A stretch of 64,000 nucleotides of DNA from positions 1 through 64,000 of the IMG/VR virus record IMGVR_UViG_3300005529_000010; one strand, given 5' to 3'. Position 1 is the first letter of the stretch. Each line of letters starts with the position of its first letter. This document shows, in pieces, positions 1 to 7,431 of the stretch. The position numbers were made by a program, and so were the translations under genes. The notes beneath the pieces are model-generated. The model had not been told where the DNA came from. It worked only from the letters and a program-made list of their open reading frames with translations, and searched no databases. The stretch comes from a virus.

Positions 1-946
1 AGCAGTGACCCCGGAAATGGGAATAGAAGAGCGGCCCGCCGTTGTCGGTGCGAAACACCGGCGAGTCGTCGTCGGCCGGCGTGGCTTCCATGTAGGCAAG
101 CAAGCGATCCATGAAGGAGCGCGGCACAACGACGTCGCGGTTGCCGGCCCGCGTTTTGGGGTTGTCGATCGCGATCGTGTCGGTGTCGGCGCGCTGCCGG
201 ATCTGGATCACGCATTGAGCCCCGAGCACATGCTTGCGGGCAAAGCCACGCATCTCCCCCGGCCGCATGCCGGTATAGGCCAAGGTCTCGAACATCATGC
301 GCCAGCGGCCCCAGGCGCTGCGGTGCCGGCGGAACTGGTGGTTCGCCATCTCGGCGACCATGTTGAACATCGCCGTCAGCTCGGGGGGCTCGGGAATCGC
401 GCACTCGTCATCACCGCGATCGTCCATGCCGATCTTGGGCACGAACTCGAACGGGTCATGCGCCATCAGCTCCCATTGCCGGGCTTCATGCAGGGCTTCC
501 CGAAAGCGGTCGAGCGCACGTCGGGCCTGGTCCCGGGTCTCGTTTTCCAGGAGCGAGGTCCGGATGGCCATCAACAGCGCTTTGTTGAGCTTCGTCAGTT
601 TGATATCGCCGACCCTTCGGCCGTCGTCTAAGACCAGGCCGATAACCTTGGCGCTCTCCATGCGGTAATGACGCAGCGAGCTTCGGCCGACCGGGGCCCG
701 ATCGCCGCGTCCGGTCGTCTCGCAGACCTTGAGCCAGTTCTTGAACGCCTCTTCAACCGTGATCGATTCGCGATCGGGGACGTATTCCGAGGCGCCGACC
801 GTCGACAGATGCGTGACGGCGTCCTTGCGCTTCTTAAAGTTCTTCGTGAACGGCCGACCCGTTTTCGGGTTGGCGCCCCACCGCGCCTCATAGGTTGTCT
901 TCCCCGTCCGCTTGCTGACACGCGGGAATATGCTGCTGCTTGCCAT
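1..946 (-). CDS. int: Tyrosine recombinase / phage integrase (C-terminus cut by window edge)
   Basis: Site-specific recombinase expected to join phage and host att sites through a covalent Tyr-DNA intermediate. The minus-strand frame is open from ATG at 946 to base 1 (315 residues seen). The N-terminus is basic and looks like an arm-binding domain (GKTTYEARW, residues 15-23), followed by a SAM-like core-binding region (about 62-165). The catalytic half starts with the box around YTGMRPGE, Arg228 being the expected first catalytic Arg, and Lys264 in NPKTRAGNR is the expected beta-hairpin Lys. The HxxR, second His/Trp and Tyr motifs would lie outside the window. It diverges from the 1046 gene, with an operator-type palindrome between them. 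Confidence 0.93.
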   Translation of the reverse strand, partial: MASSSIFPRVSKRTGKTTYEARWGANPKTGRPFTKNFKKRKDAVTHLSTVGASEYVPDRESITVEEAFKNWLKVCETTGRGDRAPVGRSSLRHYRMESAKVIGLVLDDGRRVGDIKLTKLNKALLMAIRTSLLENETRDQARRALDRFREALHEARQWELMAHDPFEFVPKIGMDDRGDDECAIPEPPELTAMFNMVAEMANHQFRRHRSAWGRWRMMFETLAYTGMRPGEMRGFARKHVLGAQCVIQIRQRADTDTIAIDNPKTRAGNRDVVVPRSFMDRLLAYMEATPADDDSPVFRTDNGGPLFYSHFRGHC

Positions 947-985
947 CTCACCACACAACCCGTCCGTTGACCGTCCCAGCTTATT

Positions 986-1000
986 CGGACAAACTGTCCG
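986..1000. promoter_or_regulatory. Operator site 1 (CGGACA-AAC-TGTCCG)
   Basis: Perfect half-sites with a 3-bp spacer, in the divergent gap between the integrase (minus, starts 946) and the 1046 gene (plus). On the minus strand a weak TTGCTT -35 and GAATAA -10 can be placed around it at 17-bp spacing, so it may control integrase. The plus-strand promoter is unclear. Confidence 0.75.
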
Positions 1001-1045
1001 GAAAAGCAACTGTTAAAACACGACATTTCACAGGAGAACAGGACT

Positions 1046-2086
1046 ATGGCGGTACAGCCAAAAGGATACGTGAACGGCGTTCGGAAGCTCTCATGCGAGA
1101 TCATCGACGTCGACAAGCGCCTGGCTGGACATCTTTTGAAATCAACGCTCTTCCCCCGTCAGAGGGACGTGTCTCAGCAGCAGGTGGACCGCTACGTAAG
1201 CGAGATGCGTCACGGCTGGTGGATACCCGGCTCACCTCTGTTTTTTGCGGTCCTGCCGAACGACGACATGTTTCTCTTAAATGGCCAGCATTCTTTATCG
1301 GCCGTCGTCGCCTCGGGGATCAGCCAGCCCTTCACGGCCACGTTTTACGGTTGCCGCGACATGGATGAAGCCGGGCACCTCTACTCGCGATTTGATATCC
1401 ATCGCCGCCGGAGCTGGAACGATGCCTATAAGGCGGCCGGCTTCCACGAGAAATTCAGCCTTCACAAAACCTGGATCGGCGCCTTTGGGTCGTCGATTCG
1501 GCTGCTGCTCGCCCGCTTCCGCCCATACGATCGGGAATTCAGCGAAATGCTGTACAGCCGCGAAATGCAGCTCCGGATCTTCGAGGGCTACATCCCGCAC
1601 GCGAACGCCTACATCGACGCGTTGGCCCACACGACCGGCGTCCGGTCGCTGGTATGGCGCCGGTCCGGCGTGATGAGCGTCGCGATGGAGCTGTTCCGCT
1701 ACCAGCCCAAGAAGGCGGCGGAGTTTTTCCGCCTCGCCTCGAACGACGATAGGCTGCCGAAGGGCGAAGGCCCCAAGGTGCTCCTCGACTATCTGAACTA
1801 CACGAACGGCATGTCGTGGGAGAACCGCCAGCTCATGGCCTACACGACCATGCTGTGCTGGAACGCCTTTTGGCGCGGCGACCTGGTCGGCCAGGTGCAG
1901 CCTGGCCGCGTCACCGATATGAGGCTCCTCGGCACGCCCTGGTCGAAGGCGGGCTATGATCCTTTCGCCGGCCAGTTCGCCGAGCTGGAAAAGACCGTCA
2001 AGCCGGTAAAATACGAGAAGTTCACCACGGGCATGCTTTTCACCGGCCAGGGCGAGCGAATTCCGGTCACGCAGGCGGCCCAATGA
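1046..2086 (+). CDS. Conserved phage-type protein with NGQH motif, function unknown
   Basis: 346 residues; a strong AGGAG lies about 9 nt before ATG 1046. The N-terminal third carries FLLNGQHSLSAVVASG (about residues 73-88), which resembles the (D/N)GQHR signature of ParB/Srx-like and DGQHR domains, but His is followed by Ser instead of Arg. The rest is mixed alpha/beta and rich in Trp and Tyr, with no signal peptide or membrane segment. It is the first gene of a six-gene plus-strand unit that diverges from integrase behind operator site 1. I do not recognise a specific function; a nucleotide- or DNA-binding fold is only suggested by the motif. Confidence 0.8.
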   Translation: MAVQPKGYVNGVRKLSCEIIDVDKRLAGHLLKSTLFPRQRDVSQQQVDRYVSEMRHGWWIPGSPLFFAVLPNDDMFLLNGQHSLSAVVASGISQPFTATFYGCRDMDEAGHLYSRFDIHRRRSWNDAYKAAGFHEKFSLHKTWIGAFGSSIRLLLARFRPYDREFSEMLYSREMQLRIFEGYIPHANAYIDALAHTTGVRSLVWRRSGVMSVAMELFRYQPKKAAEFFRLASNDDRLPKGEGPKVLLDYLNYTNGMSWENRQLMAYTTMLCWNAFWRGDLVGQVQPGRVTDMRLLGTPWSKAGYDPFAGQFAELEKTVKPVKYEKFTTGMLFTGQGERIPVTQAAQ

Positions 2087-2284
2087 ATGATGTTTCTCAA
2101 TGTGCTGATGGCGCTAAATTTCGGGCTATCGGCCGGCAACCTCTACCTGCTGCGCCAGAACCGGAAATTACATCTCGTTCTCAGTAATGAGATCGCCGCT
2201 TGGCAATCCATGAACAACGAAATGATCGGCACTCTCGCGGCGGAGCGCAGGCGAGCAAGCGACTCTCACCACGGAGCGGAATGA
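2087..2284 (+). CDS. Small membrane-anchored protein
   Basis: 65 residues, starting directly after the upstream stop codon. Residues 1-20 are hydrophobic (MMFLNVLMALNFGLSAGNLY) and are probably a single N-terminal membrane anchor; the charged remainder would face the cytoplasm. Second gene of the 1046-3280 unit. Family not recognised. Confidence 0.6.
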   Translation: MMFLNVLMALNFGLSAGNLYLLRQNRKLHLVLSNEIAAWQSMNNEMIGTLAAERRRASDSHHGAE

Positions 2285-2533
2285 ATGGCCTGGAAAGCAA
2301 GGACGGGACAGAGGATCGAGACGATCTATGCCTGGGTCGCAACCGAGCCTGACGGCGGCGAGGGCATCGTGGCGTCGAACTTCGGCGGCGGCACGATGTA
2401 TCCGCTGATCGGCGCCGACACGGAGCGCATCGAAAGCATGCGGGAGGAAGCTCTCCGGATCGCGAAGCTGACCGGCTTTCCGATCAAGCTGGTCGAGTTC
2501 ACAGCCCGGCGCGAGCTGGAGAGCCACGGGTGA
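2285..2533 (+). CDS. Small hypothetical protein
   Basis: 82 residues, abutting the previous stop. The compact alpha/beta sequence (IYAWVATEPDGGEGIVA early, then a helical REEALRIAKLTG segment) looks like a small soluble domain of the kind common in Rhizobiales phages and plasmids. No catalytic motif is evident. Function unknown. Confidence 0.65.
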   Translation: MAWKARTGQRIETIYAWVATEPDGGEGIVASNFGGGTMYPLIGADTERIESMREEALRIAKLTGFPIKLVEFTARRELESHG

Positions 2534-2811
2534 GCTGGCACCCCTACATCATCCTCGCGATGAACATCGTTATCGTGATGCTGGCTGGGCTGCTGTGGAT
2601 CAAGCGGCTCCGGCGCTGGCTCCACGCGATTGTTATCATCGTCAACCTCGGCTCGGCCTCACTGTTTTTGTACGAGATCTGGCCGAACGCATCGGCGGGC
2701 TGCTTCCCGTGGAGCCCGGCCGAGGTCGAGTTCTATCAGGGCATGACCCTCTGCCCGCACCAGCGGGCCCGCGTGACAATCCCCTTGGCGCTGCCATGGC
2801 CGAACACGTAA
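2530..2811 (+). CDS. Small two-pass membrane protein
   Basis: 93 residues from GTG 2530, which overlaps the upstream TGA (GTGA). Two hydrophobic stretches (residues about 6-23 and 31-48) separated by a basic KRLRRWLH loop predict two membrane helices; two Cys occur in the C-terminal part. Unknown role; it could influence the envelope. Confidence 0.6.
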   Translation: MSWHPYIILAMNIVIVMLAGLLWIKRLRRWLHAIVIIVNLGSASLFLYEIWPNASAGCFPWSPAEVEFYQGMTLCPHQRARVTIPLALPWPNT

Positions 2812-3080
2812 AAAATCAGCAAGAGATCATGCGGGCGATATGGCTCGTCATCGACTCCCAAAAGGAGGTCGGCGCCGACGCGCACACGATCCACGAGATG
2901 GCCCGCACGCCAGGCGCGCGCGGCGGCTTCCGTCCGATCGACTTTTCGGTTCTGATGTTCGTGCTCGGATTGATGCACGGGATGAACCGGATCGACTTCG
3001 CCGATCGCGACCAGCCTTGGACCGGGGAATGGTCGGACGTCCGATGGAAGACGGTCCCGCAGGCGGAGTGGCGCGAATGA
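2796..3080 (+). CDS. Small hypothetical protein
   Basis: 94 residues from ATG 2796, overlapping the previous gene by 16 nt in another frame. A helical N-terminal half is followed by a hydrophobic patch FSVLMFVLGLMHGM. The acidic/Trp-rich end has no recognised motif. It sits in a continuous overlapping series, which supports it as coding. Confidence 0.55.
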   Translation: MAEHVKNQQEIMRAIWLVIDSQKEVGADAHTIHEMARTPGARGGFRPIDFSVLMFVLGLMHGMNRIDFADRDQPWTGEWSDVRWKTVPQAEWRE

Positions 3081-3280
3081 CCCTGCTGCATGTTGCCTGG
3101 ATTCTCGACGCCGTCCTGTTGGCGCGATCGTGGGTCTATCTGGTCAACGTCACCGACCACTACGTGGTCGTGCAGGGCCGGAAGATTGCCGACAACAACA
3201 CCGGCAAGCCGGTATGGCTGAAAGAGTATCCGCACCGTCGAGCGCGCGTGTGGAAGACTTGGCGAATTGTGAAAAAATAA
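3077..3280 (+). CDS. Small basic protein, function unknown
   Basis: 67 residues, with ATG 3077 overlapping the prior TGA. The N-terminus is hydrophobic (about residues 3-26) and could be a membrane or signal segment; the C-terminus is strongly basic (RRARVWKTWRIVKK). Last gene of the left plus-strand unit. Confidence 0.55.
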   Translation: MTLLHVAWILDAVLLARSWVYLVNVTDHYVVVQGRKIADNNTGKPVWLKEYPHRRARVWKTWRIVKK

Positions 3281-3285
3281 AAGCC

Positions 3286-3326
3286 ACGAAAAAGCCCCGG
3301 CCGGGTTGCTGCGCCTGGTCGGGGCT
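3286..3326 (-). terminator. Intrinsic terminator of the lysis/beta-helix unit
   Basis: Inverted repeat AGCCCCGGCC (3293-3302) / GGTCGGGGCT (3317-3326), with a run of A just left of it (3289-3293) that becomes the U-tract on the minus strand. It lies 57 bp beyond the stop of the minus-strand beta-helix gene. The hairpin could also slow transcripts from the plus-strand unit, but no T-run follows on that strand. Confidence 0.8.
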
Positions 3327-3382
3327 AAGGTTTCCATTGGGTATGGAAGTGATGCTGCGCCCGAGTCGCGGGCGCGTCAATA

Positions 3383-4726
3383 CTATCCGTTGTCTCCCGG
3401 GTACTGCCCGTTCTGGAACAGTGCCAGCACCTCCGGCGGGAACGGGATCGGCGCGGTCGCCGGCAGATCCTGCGGCGTGCCCGTGATCACAACATTGCCG
3501 GTGAAGTCCGGCCGGGGCCCGATGAAGATCGGGTTGTTGAGCGTGATCGTGCGGCCGCCCTCGACCACGATGTGAGCGACCCCGACATAATTCACAAAGA
3601 CCGGGCTATCGTCGAACCAATCCTGCTGCCAATCGCCGGCCTCGGCATCCTGGTCATGGGTGATGAAATTGTGGTTCGGGGCGCCGGCGCCCTTGATGTA
3701 GATATTGTTCTTCCCCTGCCATTTGCCGCCGTCTGAATTGTCGACGCACGCGCCGTTGCCGCCCAGCCCAGAGCCCGGGATCAGCCGCGAATCGAACACG
3801 CAGCCGGTCATGATGTGCGAACCGGCGCGGCTCTTGAATTCGTGGGCGTAAAGCGACTTCCGCCACACCGAATGAGTCGCGGTCACGACGTCGAGATCAG
3901 AGATCCCGCCGTCTTCGTTCAGGTACGTGTTGTGCGTGCAGCCGGTCGTCGAGCACGAGTCGGTGCCGTTGTGGTGGAAATGGGAGTTGAAGAAATTCAC
4001 GTTGCCGCCGAGCCCGCGCGCGCCCTGCTGGCAGCCGTACACCTCGACGTGATCGAGGGTGTAGTCATAGGGCGCGGCCGGATGCCCGTGAGCGCCGTTG
4101 CACACACCCGCCGCGTTCTGCCCGTCGGCCTGCGACACGTCCCATTGCCGGATCGTGATGTTCGACAGTACCGCGCCGCCAGGCACCGAGGAGCCTTCGA
4201 ACACAGCCATGGCCTTGCGGTAGATCGGCCGCTTTTTTGTGCCGTCAAAAATCGTCGCGGCCGCCGTGCCGACCTGGCACTCCATGCCGGCGCCGGTCAC
4301 CTTGGCGTTGTTCGTGATGTCCATCACCTGCGTAAAGAGCCCGGACGGAATCACAGTGTCGACCGAGATCGGCCCGGTGTCCGGATTGGGCGGAACCGGC
4401 AGCACGGGGTTTGAATATTTCTGCTGGTCGGTCGATGTCGCGCTCGGCGTCGGCACCGGCATGAACGGCTGATCCGACGGCGCGGCCGTGCGCTGGACCC
4501 AATCCGCCGGCGGGGGCGGAGGCGGAGGCGACGGCGGCGAGACCGGGATGGCATGGATCGCCGCGAGCACCGAAGCGAACTGCGCGTCCATGTCCGCCTT
4601 CAATGCGGCGATGGCCTGCAGGATCGCCGGCTGGGTCGCAGCAGATATGTCGGCGGCGGAGGGGATCGACCCCGCAAGCGTGATCGGCTTGCCCTGAAAT
4701 GTCCCCGTGAGAATGAGATTTTGCAT
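3383..4726 (-). CDS. Right-handed beta-helix protein, candidate tailspike/depolymerase
   Basis: 447 residues from ATG 4726, with AGGAGG about 11 nt upstream. A short N-terminal domain and a helical segment (about 20-70) lead to a Pro-rich linker (PPSPPPPPPPADW), then to a long beta-repeat region typical of pectate-lyase-like helices (VLSNITIRQWDVS, YTLDHVEVYGCQQGARG, NFFNSHFHHNGTDSC). Such folds in phages often bind or cut host polysaccharides. There is no signal peptide, unlike the five fibre-like genes at 7-16 kb. It is last in the operator-controlled unit that begins with the holin. Enzyme activity is inferred from the fold only. Confidence 0.7.
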   Translation of the reverse strand: MQNLILTGTFQGKPITLAGSIPSAADISAATQPAILQAIAALKADMDAQFASVLAAIHAIPVSPPSPPPPPPPADWVQRTAAPSDQPFMPVPTPSATSTDQQKYSNPVLPVPPNPDTGPISVDTVIPSGLFTQVMDITNNAKVTGAGMECQVGTAAATIFDGTKKRPIYRKAMAVFEGSSVPGGAVLSNITIRQWDVSQADGQNAAGVCNGAHGHPAAPYDYTLDHVEVYGCQQGARGLGGNVNFFNSHFHHNGTDSCSTTGCTHNTYLNEDGGISDLDVVTATHSVWRKSLYAHEFKSRAGSHIMTGCVFDSRLIPGSGLGGNGACVDNSDGGKWQGKNNIYIKGAGAPNHNFITHDQDAEAGDWQQDWFDDSPVFVNYVGVAHIVVEGGRTITLNNPIFIGPRPDFTGNVVITGTPQDLPATAPIPFPPEVLALFQNGQYPGDNG

Positions 4727-4757
4727 GGGGCCTGCCCCCTCCTCCGGTTTTGGGCCT

Positions 4758-5198
4758 TTACGGGGTCGTGCCGGGCACGAAGGAGCCGAACTGGCCAGAG
4801 ACCGGGCCACCAGCCACGCTTTGATCGGTGACGTCGGTCGTGAAGCTGAACGGGCCGTTGGCGCCGGTGCCGCTCCAGGTCAGCGTCGAGGTGATGTTGG
4901 CGGCCGTCATGGTGGCGTTGACCGCCTGGCCGTCGGCCGACAGCGCGACCTGCACGGTCGGGTCAGAAGACGAGACAGAGCCGCCGGCCGGGCCCGGAAC
5001 GTTGTTGCCGTTTGCGTCCTGGAAAATCAGCGGACAGGTAAACGGCGTATTCACGGTGAGTTGTTGCATAGCCACGATGATCTCTCCTTTGGGGGTGGTG
5101 GTGTAAGCGCCGGCAAACCGCCCTCTCACAGGCGGGCCGAATTCTTCCGCAAGCAGGGCTTGGAGAAGCTCGATGATCAGTTTTTTGAACAGGCTCAT
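4758..5198 (-). CDS. Ig-like domain protein
   Basis: 146 residues if started at ATG 5198 (ATGA overlap with the protease gene). The last 100 residues look like a bacterial Ig-like beta-sandwich (TCPLIFQDANGNNVPGPAGG, SSSDPTVQVALSADG), a type often found as capsid or fibre decoration that binds carbohydrate or stabilises surfaces. An internal ATG at 5069 starts exactly at this domain and has an AGGAG upstream, so a 103-residue product could be the main or a second form. The extra N-terminus (SLFKKLIIELLQALLAEEF) is amphipathic. Confidence 0.65.
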   Translation of the reverse strand: MSLFKKLIIELLQALLAEEFGPPVRGRFAGAYTTTPKGEIIVAMQQLTVNTPFTCPLIFQDANGNNVPGPAGGSVSSSDPTVQVALSADGQAVNATMTAANITSTLTWSGTGANGPFSFTTDVTDQSVAGGPVSGQFGSFVPGTTP

Positions 5199-5971
5199 GT
5201 CTTGCTCGTGAGCGTGACGGTCCAAAAATCCGCACAAAGATCGGAGTCGGTGATGTAGGTGTAGGGCATCCAGAAATGGCCGTTCAGCGTCGGGTCGCTC
5301 CAGCCGGTGCCCCAGCCCGTGCCCCAGCTATTGCGGCACAGGACGGCCTGCATTGCGTTGTCGTAGCCCACTGCGCACACGGCATGTCCGCCGATCGGTT
5401 CGTCCGCTGGATTCGGCAGCTCGACGATCGGGATCGTCGCCGGATCGATGTTCTCGAATTGCTGGAAGACGGAAAATCCGAACACGAACGGCAGACCGCT
5501 CGCCAGGCAGGTTTTCAAAACCGAGAGCGCCGTCCCGTCGATGCTGCGGTAGGCGTAGGCGCGGTGCTCCAGAGCGTTCGTGAAGTCACCGATCGGGGGC
5601 TCGTCCGCAAACTTCGTGATGTCGTAAGGCCAGTCCGCTTCCGTGCAGACGCCGTTCCAACCCAGCGTGTGCAGCCCGTCGCGGATCTCGGCGCCAGCAT
5701 CGACCCCAACCGTGCCCTCGATGGCGCGCTCATTGAAATAGATGAACAGCCGAGACGGCGTGATGAACGGCAGACCTTCCTTGCCGCGTACGAAGTCGAA
5801 AGCGGCGGCGATGGCGTTGGCGGTGCAGCTCCCGAGCTGGCCTTGGTCGTAAATCGGCGGCGCCTTGGCGTGCAGATCGACGGCCGGCGGAAGCGCAATT
5901 GCTGTCGGCCGATACATGTAATCTCGATGATCGAGGCGATCACGGCGCCAGCCGTAGCGCGCGATCTTCAT
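5195..5971 (-). CDS. Papain-like (C1 family) cysteine peptidase
   Basis: 258 residues from ATG 5971 (ATGA overlap with the lipoprotein gene). All papain-fold catalytic elements are visible: Gln43 and Cys49 in QGQLGSC (Q to C spacing of 6 as in papain), His196 in IGGHAVCAVGYD, and Asn214 in NSWGTGWG. No signal peptide or pro-domain is evident. A likely target is protein, either host envelope proteins or phage proteins in maturation. Its place between a lipoprotein and virion-type genes, just after the holin, suggests use late in infection. Longer upstream starts exist but would run far into the lipoprotein gene. Confidence 0.88.
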   Translation of the reverse strand: MKIARYGWRRDRLDHRDYMYRPTAIALPPAVDLHAKAPPIYDQGQLGSCTANAIAAAFDFVRGKEGLPFITPSRLFIYFNERAIEGTVGVDAGAEIRDGLHTLGWNGVCTEADWPYDITKFADEPPIGDFTNALEHRAYAYRSIDGTALSVLKTCLASGLPFVFGFSVFQQFENIDPATIPIVELPNPADEPIGGHAVCAVGYDNAMQAVLCRNSWGTGWGTGWSDPTLNGHFWMPYTYITDSDLCADFWTVTLTSKT

Positions 5972-6258
5972 GGGCGGATGACCTGCATCGGCATGTTCGC
6001 CGGCATGACGATTGTCGGAACCGGCGGCACGACGTTCATGCCCTGCTTCACGTCGCATTGCGGGGAGACTTCGGTCGAGTTCTGGTTCACCCGATTCACG
6101 GTGATGTCCTCGAAAGCCGAATTGATGTGCACGCACCCGGTCGCCGTCACCGGCAGAGCGGCCGCGATTTTCGAGGCGTCGCTACAGCCGCCGCTGAGCC
6201 CGAGGGCACACATCAGGCCAACGAGCGCGAGCGCGCCCGAGATCGAGCGCCAGTTCAT
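5968..6258 (-). CDS. Small lipoprotein, possible spanin-type protein
   Basis: 96 residues, ATGA overlap with holin. An N-terminal hydrophobic segment (about 8-22) ends in LSGGC, a lipobox-like sequence with Cys25 as the predicted lipidated residue. The mature part has few charges and a Pro-rich end (PPVPTIVMPANMP). Position next to the holin suggests an outer-membrane lysis role similar to an o-spanin, but it is not nested in an Rz-like gene and no matching inner-membrane partner is adjacent, so this remains tentative. Confidence 0.65.
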   Translation of the reverse strand: MNWRSISGALALVGLMCALGLSGGCSDASKIAAALPVTATGCVHINSAFEDITVNRVNQNSTEVSPQCDVKQGMNVVPPVPTIVMPANMPMQVIRP

Positions 6259-6455
6259 TGCCCACCAATCTGGTGCGGCGTGAAAAACACGGCGGCGGAA
6301 ACGATGAGCGTCTGCAGCGCGCCGACCACCTCATTCGGGAGCTGGTGGCCGGAGTCGGCGACGTAGGTATCGAACAGATAGACGAGGATTATGGTCAGCG
6401 CGCCGGCCAGCGCGGAGGCGACCGTTTTCGCTACTCCAGGTGTCGGGTCGGCCAT
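6255..6455 (-). CDS. Holin-like small membrane protein
   Basis: 66 residues from ATG 6455. Two hydrophobic segments (about residues 8-28 and 45-60) are separated by a short polar loop (DTYVADSGHQLPNE), giving a small two-helix protein; this fits holins that let the endolysin reach the wall. It is the first gene after an operator-containing promoter and lies 113 bp from the hydrolase gene. A longer start at 6521 would place the promoter inside the gene and is disfavoured. Confidence 0.7.
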   Translation of the reverse strand: MADPTPGVAKTVASALAGALTIILVYLFDTYVADSGHQLPNEVVGALQTLIVSAAVFFTPHQIGGQ

Positions 6456-6492
6456 TTTTGCGGCCTCAATTTCGAAGGTTGATTTCGCGGCA

Positions 6493-6521
6493 ACAATAAC
6501 CGGACAGATCGTCCGGTTCAA
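6493..6521 (-). promoter_or_regulatory. Promoter with operator site 2, drives the holin unit
   Basis: Minus strand: -35 TTGAAC (6516-6521), 17-bp spacer, -10 TATTGT (6493-6498). The operator CGGACA-GAT-CGTCCG (6501-6515, plus-strand reading) fills the spacer, so a bound repressor would block RNA polymerase. The next gene downstream is the holin at 6455. Confidence 0.8.
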
Positions 6522-6568
6522 TTACTGTTTTTGCGGGAAATTCGCCAATAAAAGAAATGGATAATATT

Positions 6569-6979
6569 TTATGTGAGGTCATAGAATTGCTGTCGTCCGA
6601 TCACCGCGAGCGGCTCGCGCGGCGGCAGCGGCCAATGCGCTGGCCACCCTTCCCAGTTCGCCTTGTAGCTTGTGGCTCCGTGGGTGATGTCGGCGAGGTC
6701 GCCCGAGATCGCCTCGGCCGCGATCGTCAGTGCTTCGGCGAACGTCGGATCGGTCTCGTCGACCTCTTCGAGCTGCTTGCGGTTCACGTCGTGCGGCATC
6801 CAGCAATCGAATTGCTCGCGCGCCAGGCATACCGAGATCACGTCGTGCCCCCACCAGGTCGGATCGGACACGCGGTTCATGACCACGTTGGCGACGGCCT
6901 GCATGCCGTCCCAACCGTCGCCGCGCGCCTCCCCCCAGATTGTGCGCGCAAGCACGTCACGAGGGTCGGCGAGATTCAT
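6569..6979 (-). CDS. SleB-type cell wall hydrolase (endolysin)
   Basis: 136 residues from ATG 6979 (ATGA overlap). It begins directly with the Hydrolase_2/SleB domain: DVLARTIWGEARG holds the expected catalytic Glu17, followed by VVMNRVSDPTWWG and the central and C-terminal parts typical of the family. The domain cleaves peptidoglycan glycan strands. There is no signal peptide, so release needs the holin. It is last in the transcript coming from the XhlA-like gene and is separated from the holin by a promoter. Confidence 0.88.
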   Translation of the reverse strand: MNLADPRDVLARTIWGEARGDGWDGMQAVANVVMNRVSDPTWWGHDVISVCLAREQFDCWMPHDVNRKQLEEVDETDPTFAEALTIAAEAISGDLADITHGATSYKANWEGWPAHWPLPPREPLAVIGRQQFYDLT

Positions 6980-7374
6980 TTGCCGAATAGCTTGGTCAGC
7001 ACGAAGCCTATGGCGGTGCCGACCAGGCCGGCGATCCCGGTCCACCAGGCGCGATTGATCGAGCTGTGCAGCGCGCCGCGATCCTGTTCGCGCTCGACGG
7101 CGCGCAGCCGCCGCTCCCAATCGAGCCCATCGACCAACCGGTTTGATGCCTTGTAATCCGAGATGACGCTTTCAAGTGCGCGGAGCCGCTTTTCATATTC
7201 GATGTAATCGATCTGCAGCTTGTTCGCCCGCTCGTGATGTGCCGCGAAGCGGTCGTTCGTCGTCTCATTGAGCGAATCGTATTGTTGCTCCAGTCGTGTT
7301 AAGCGGTCGCGTTCTTCGGGCGTCATATCGGCATTCTGGCGGCCGGCAATCTCCACAACCTCCGCGACAGACAT
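6976..7374 (-). CDS. XhlA-like coiled-coil membrane protein, lysis accessory
   Basis: 132 residues. A long charged coiled coil (about 18-105, LTRLEQQYDSLNE onward) is followed by one C-terminal membrane helix (about 110-127, WWTGIAGLVGTAIGFVL). This layout matches XhlA-type hemolysin and other small lysis helpers. Its stop overlaps the start of the SleB hydrolase (ATGA), indicating translational coupling. A longer N-terminus than 7374 is not available. Confidence 0.65.
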   Translation of the reverse strand: MSVAEVVEIAGRQNADMTPEERDRLTRLEQQYDSLNETTNDRFAAHHERANKLQIDYIEYEKRLRALESVISDYKASNRLVDGLDWERRLRAVEREQDRGALHSSINRAWWTGIAGLVGTAIGFVLTKLFGK

Positions 7375-7431
7375 CCTAGCAGCCTCGCGCGAGTATTCGT
7401 CTCACGAATTTCGCCCCCGGTAGGCCACCCT

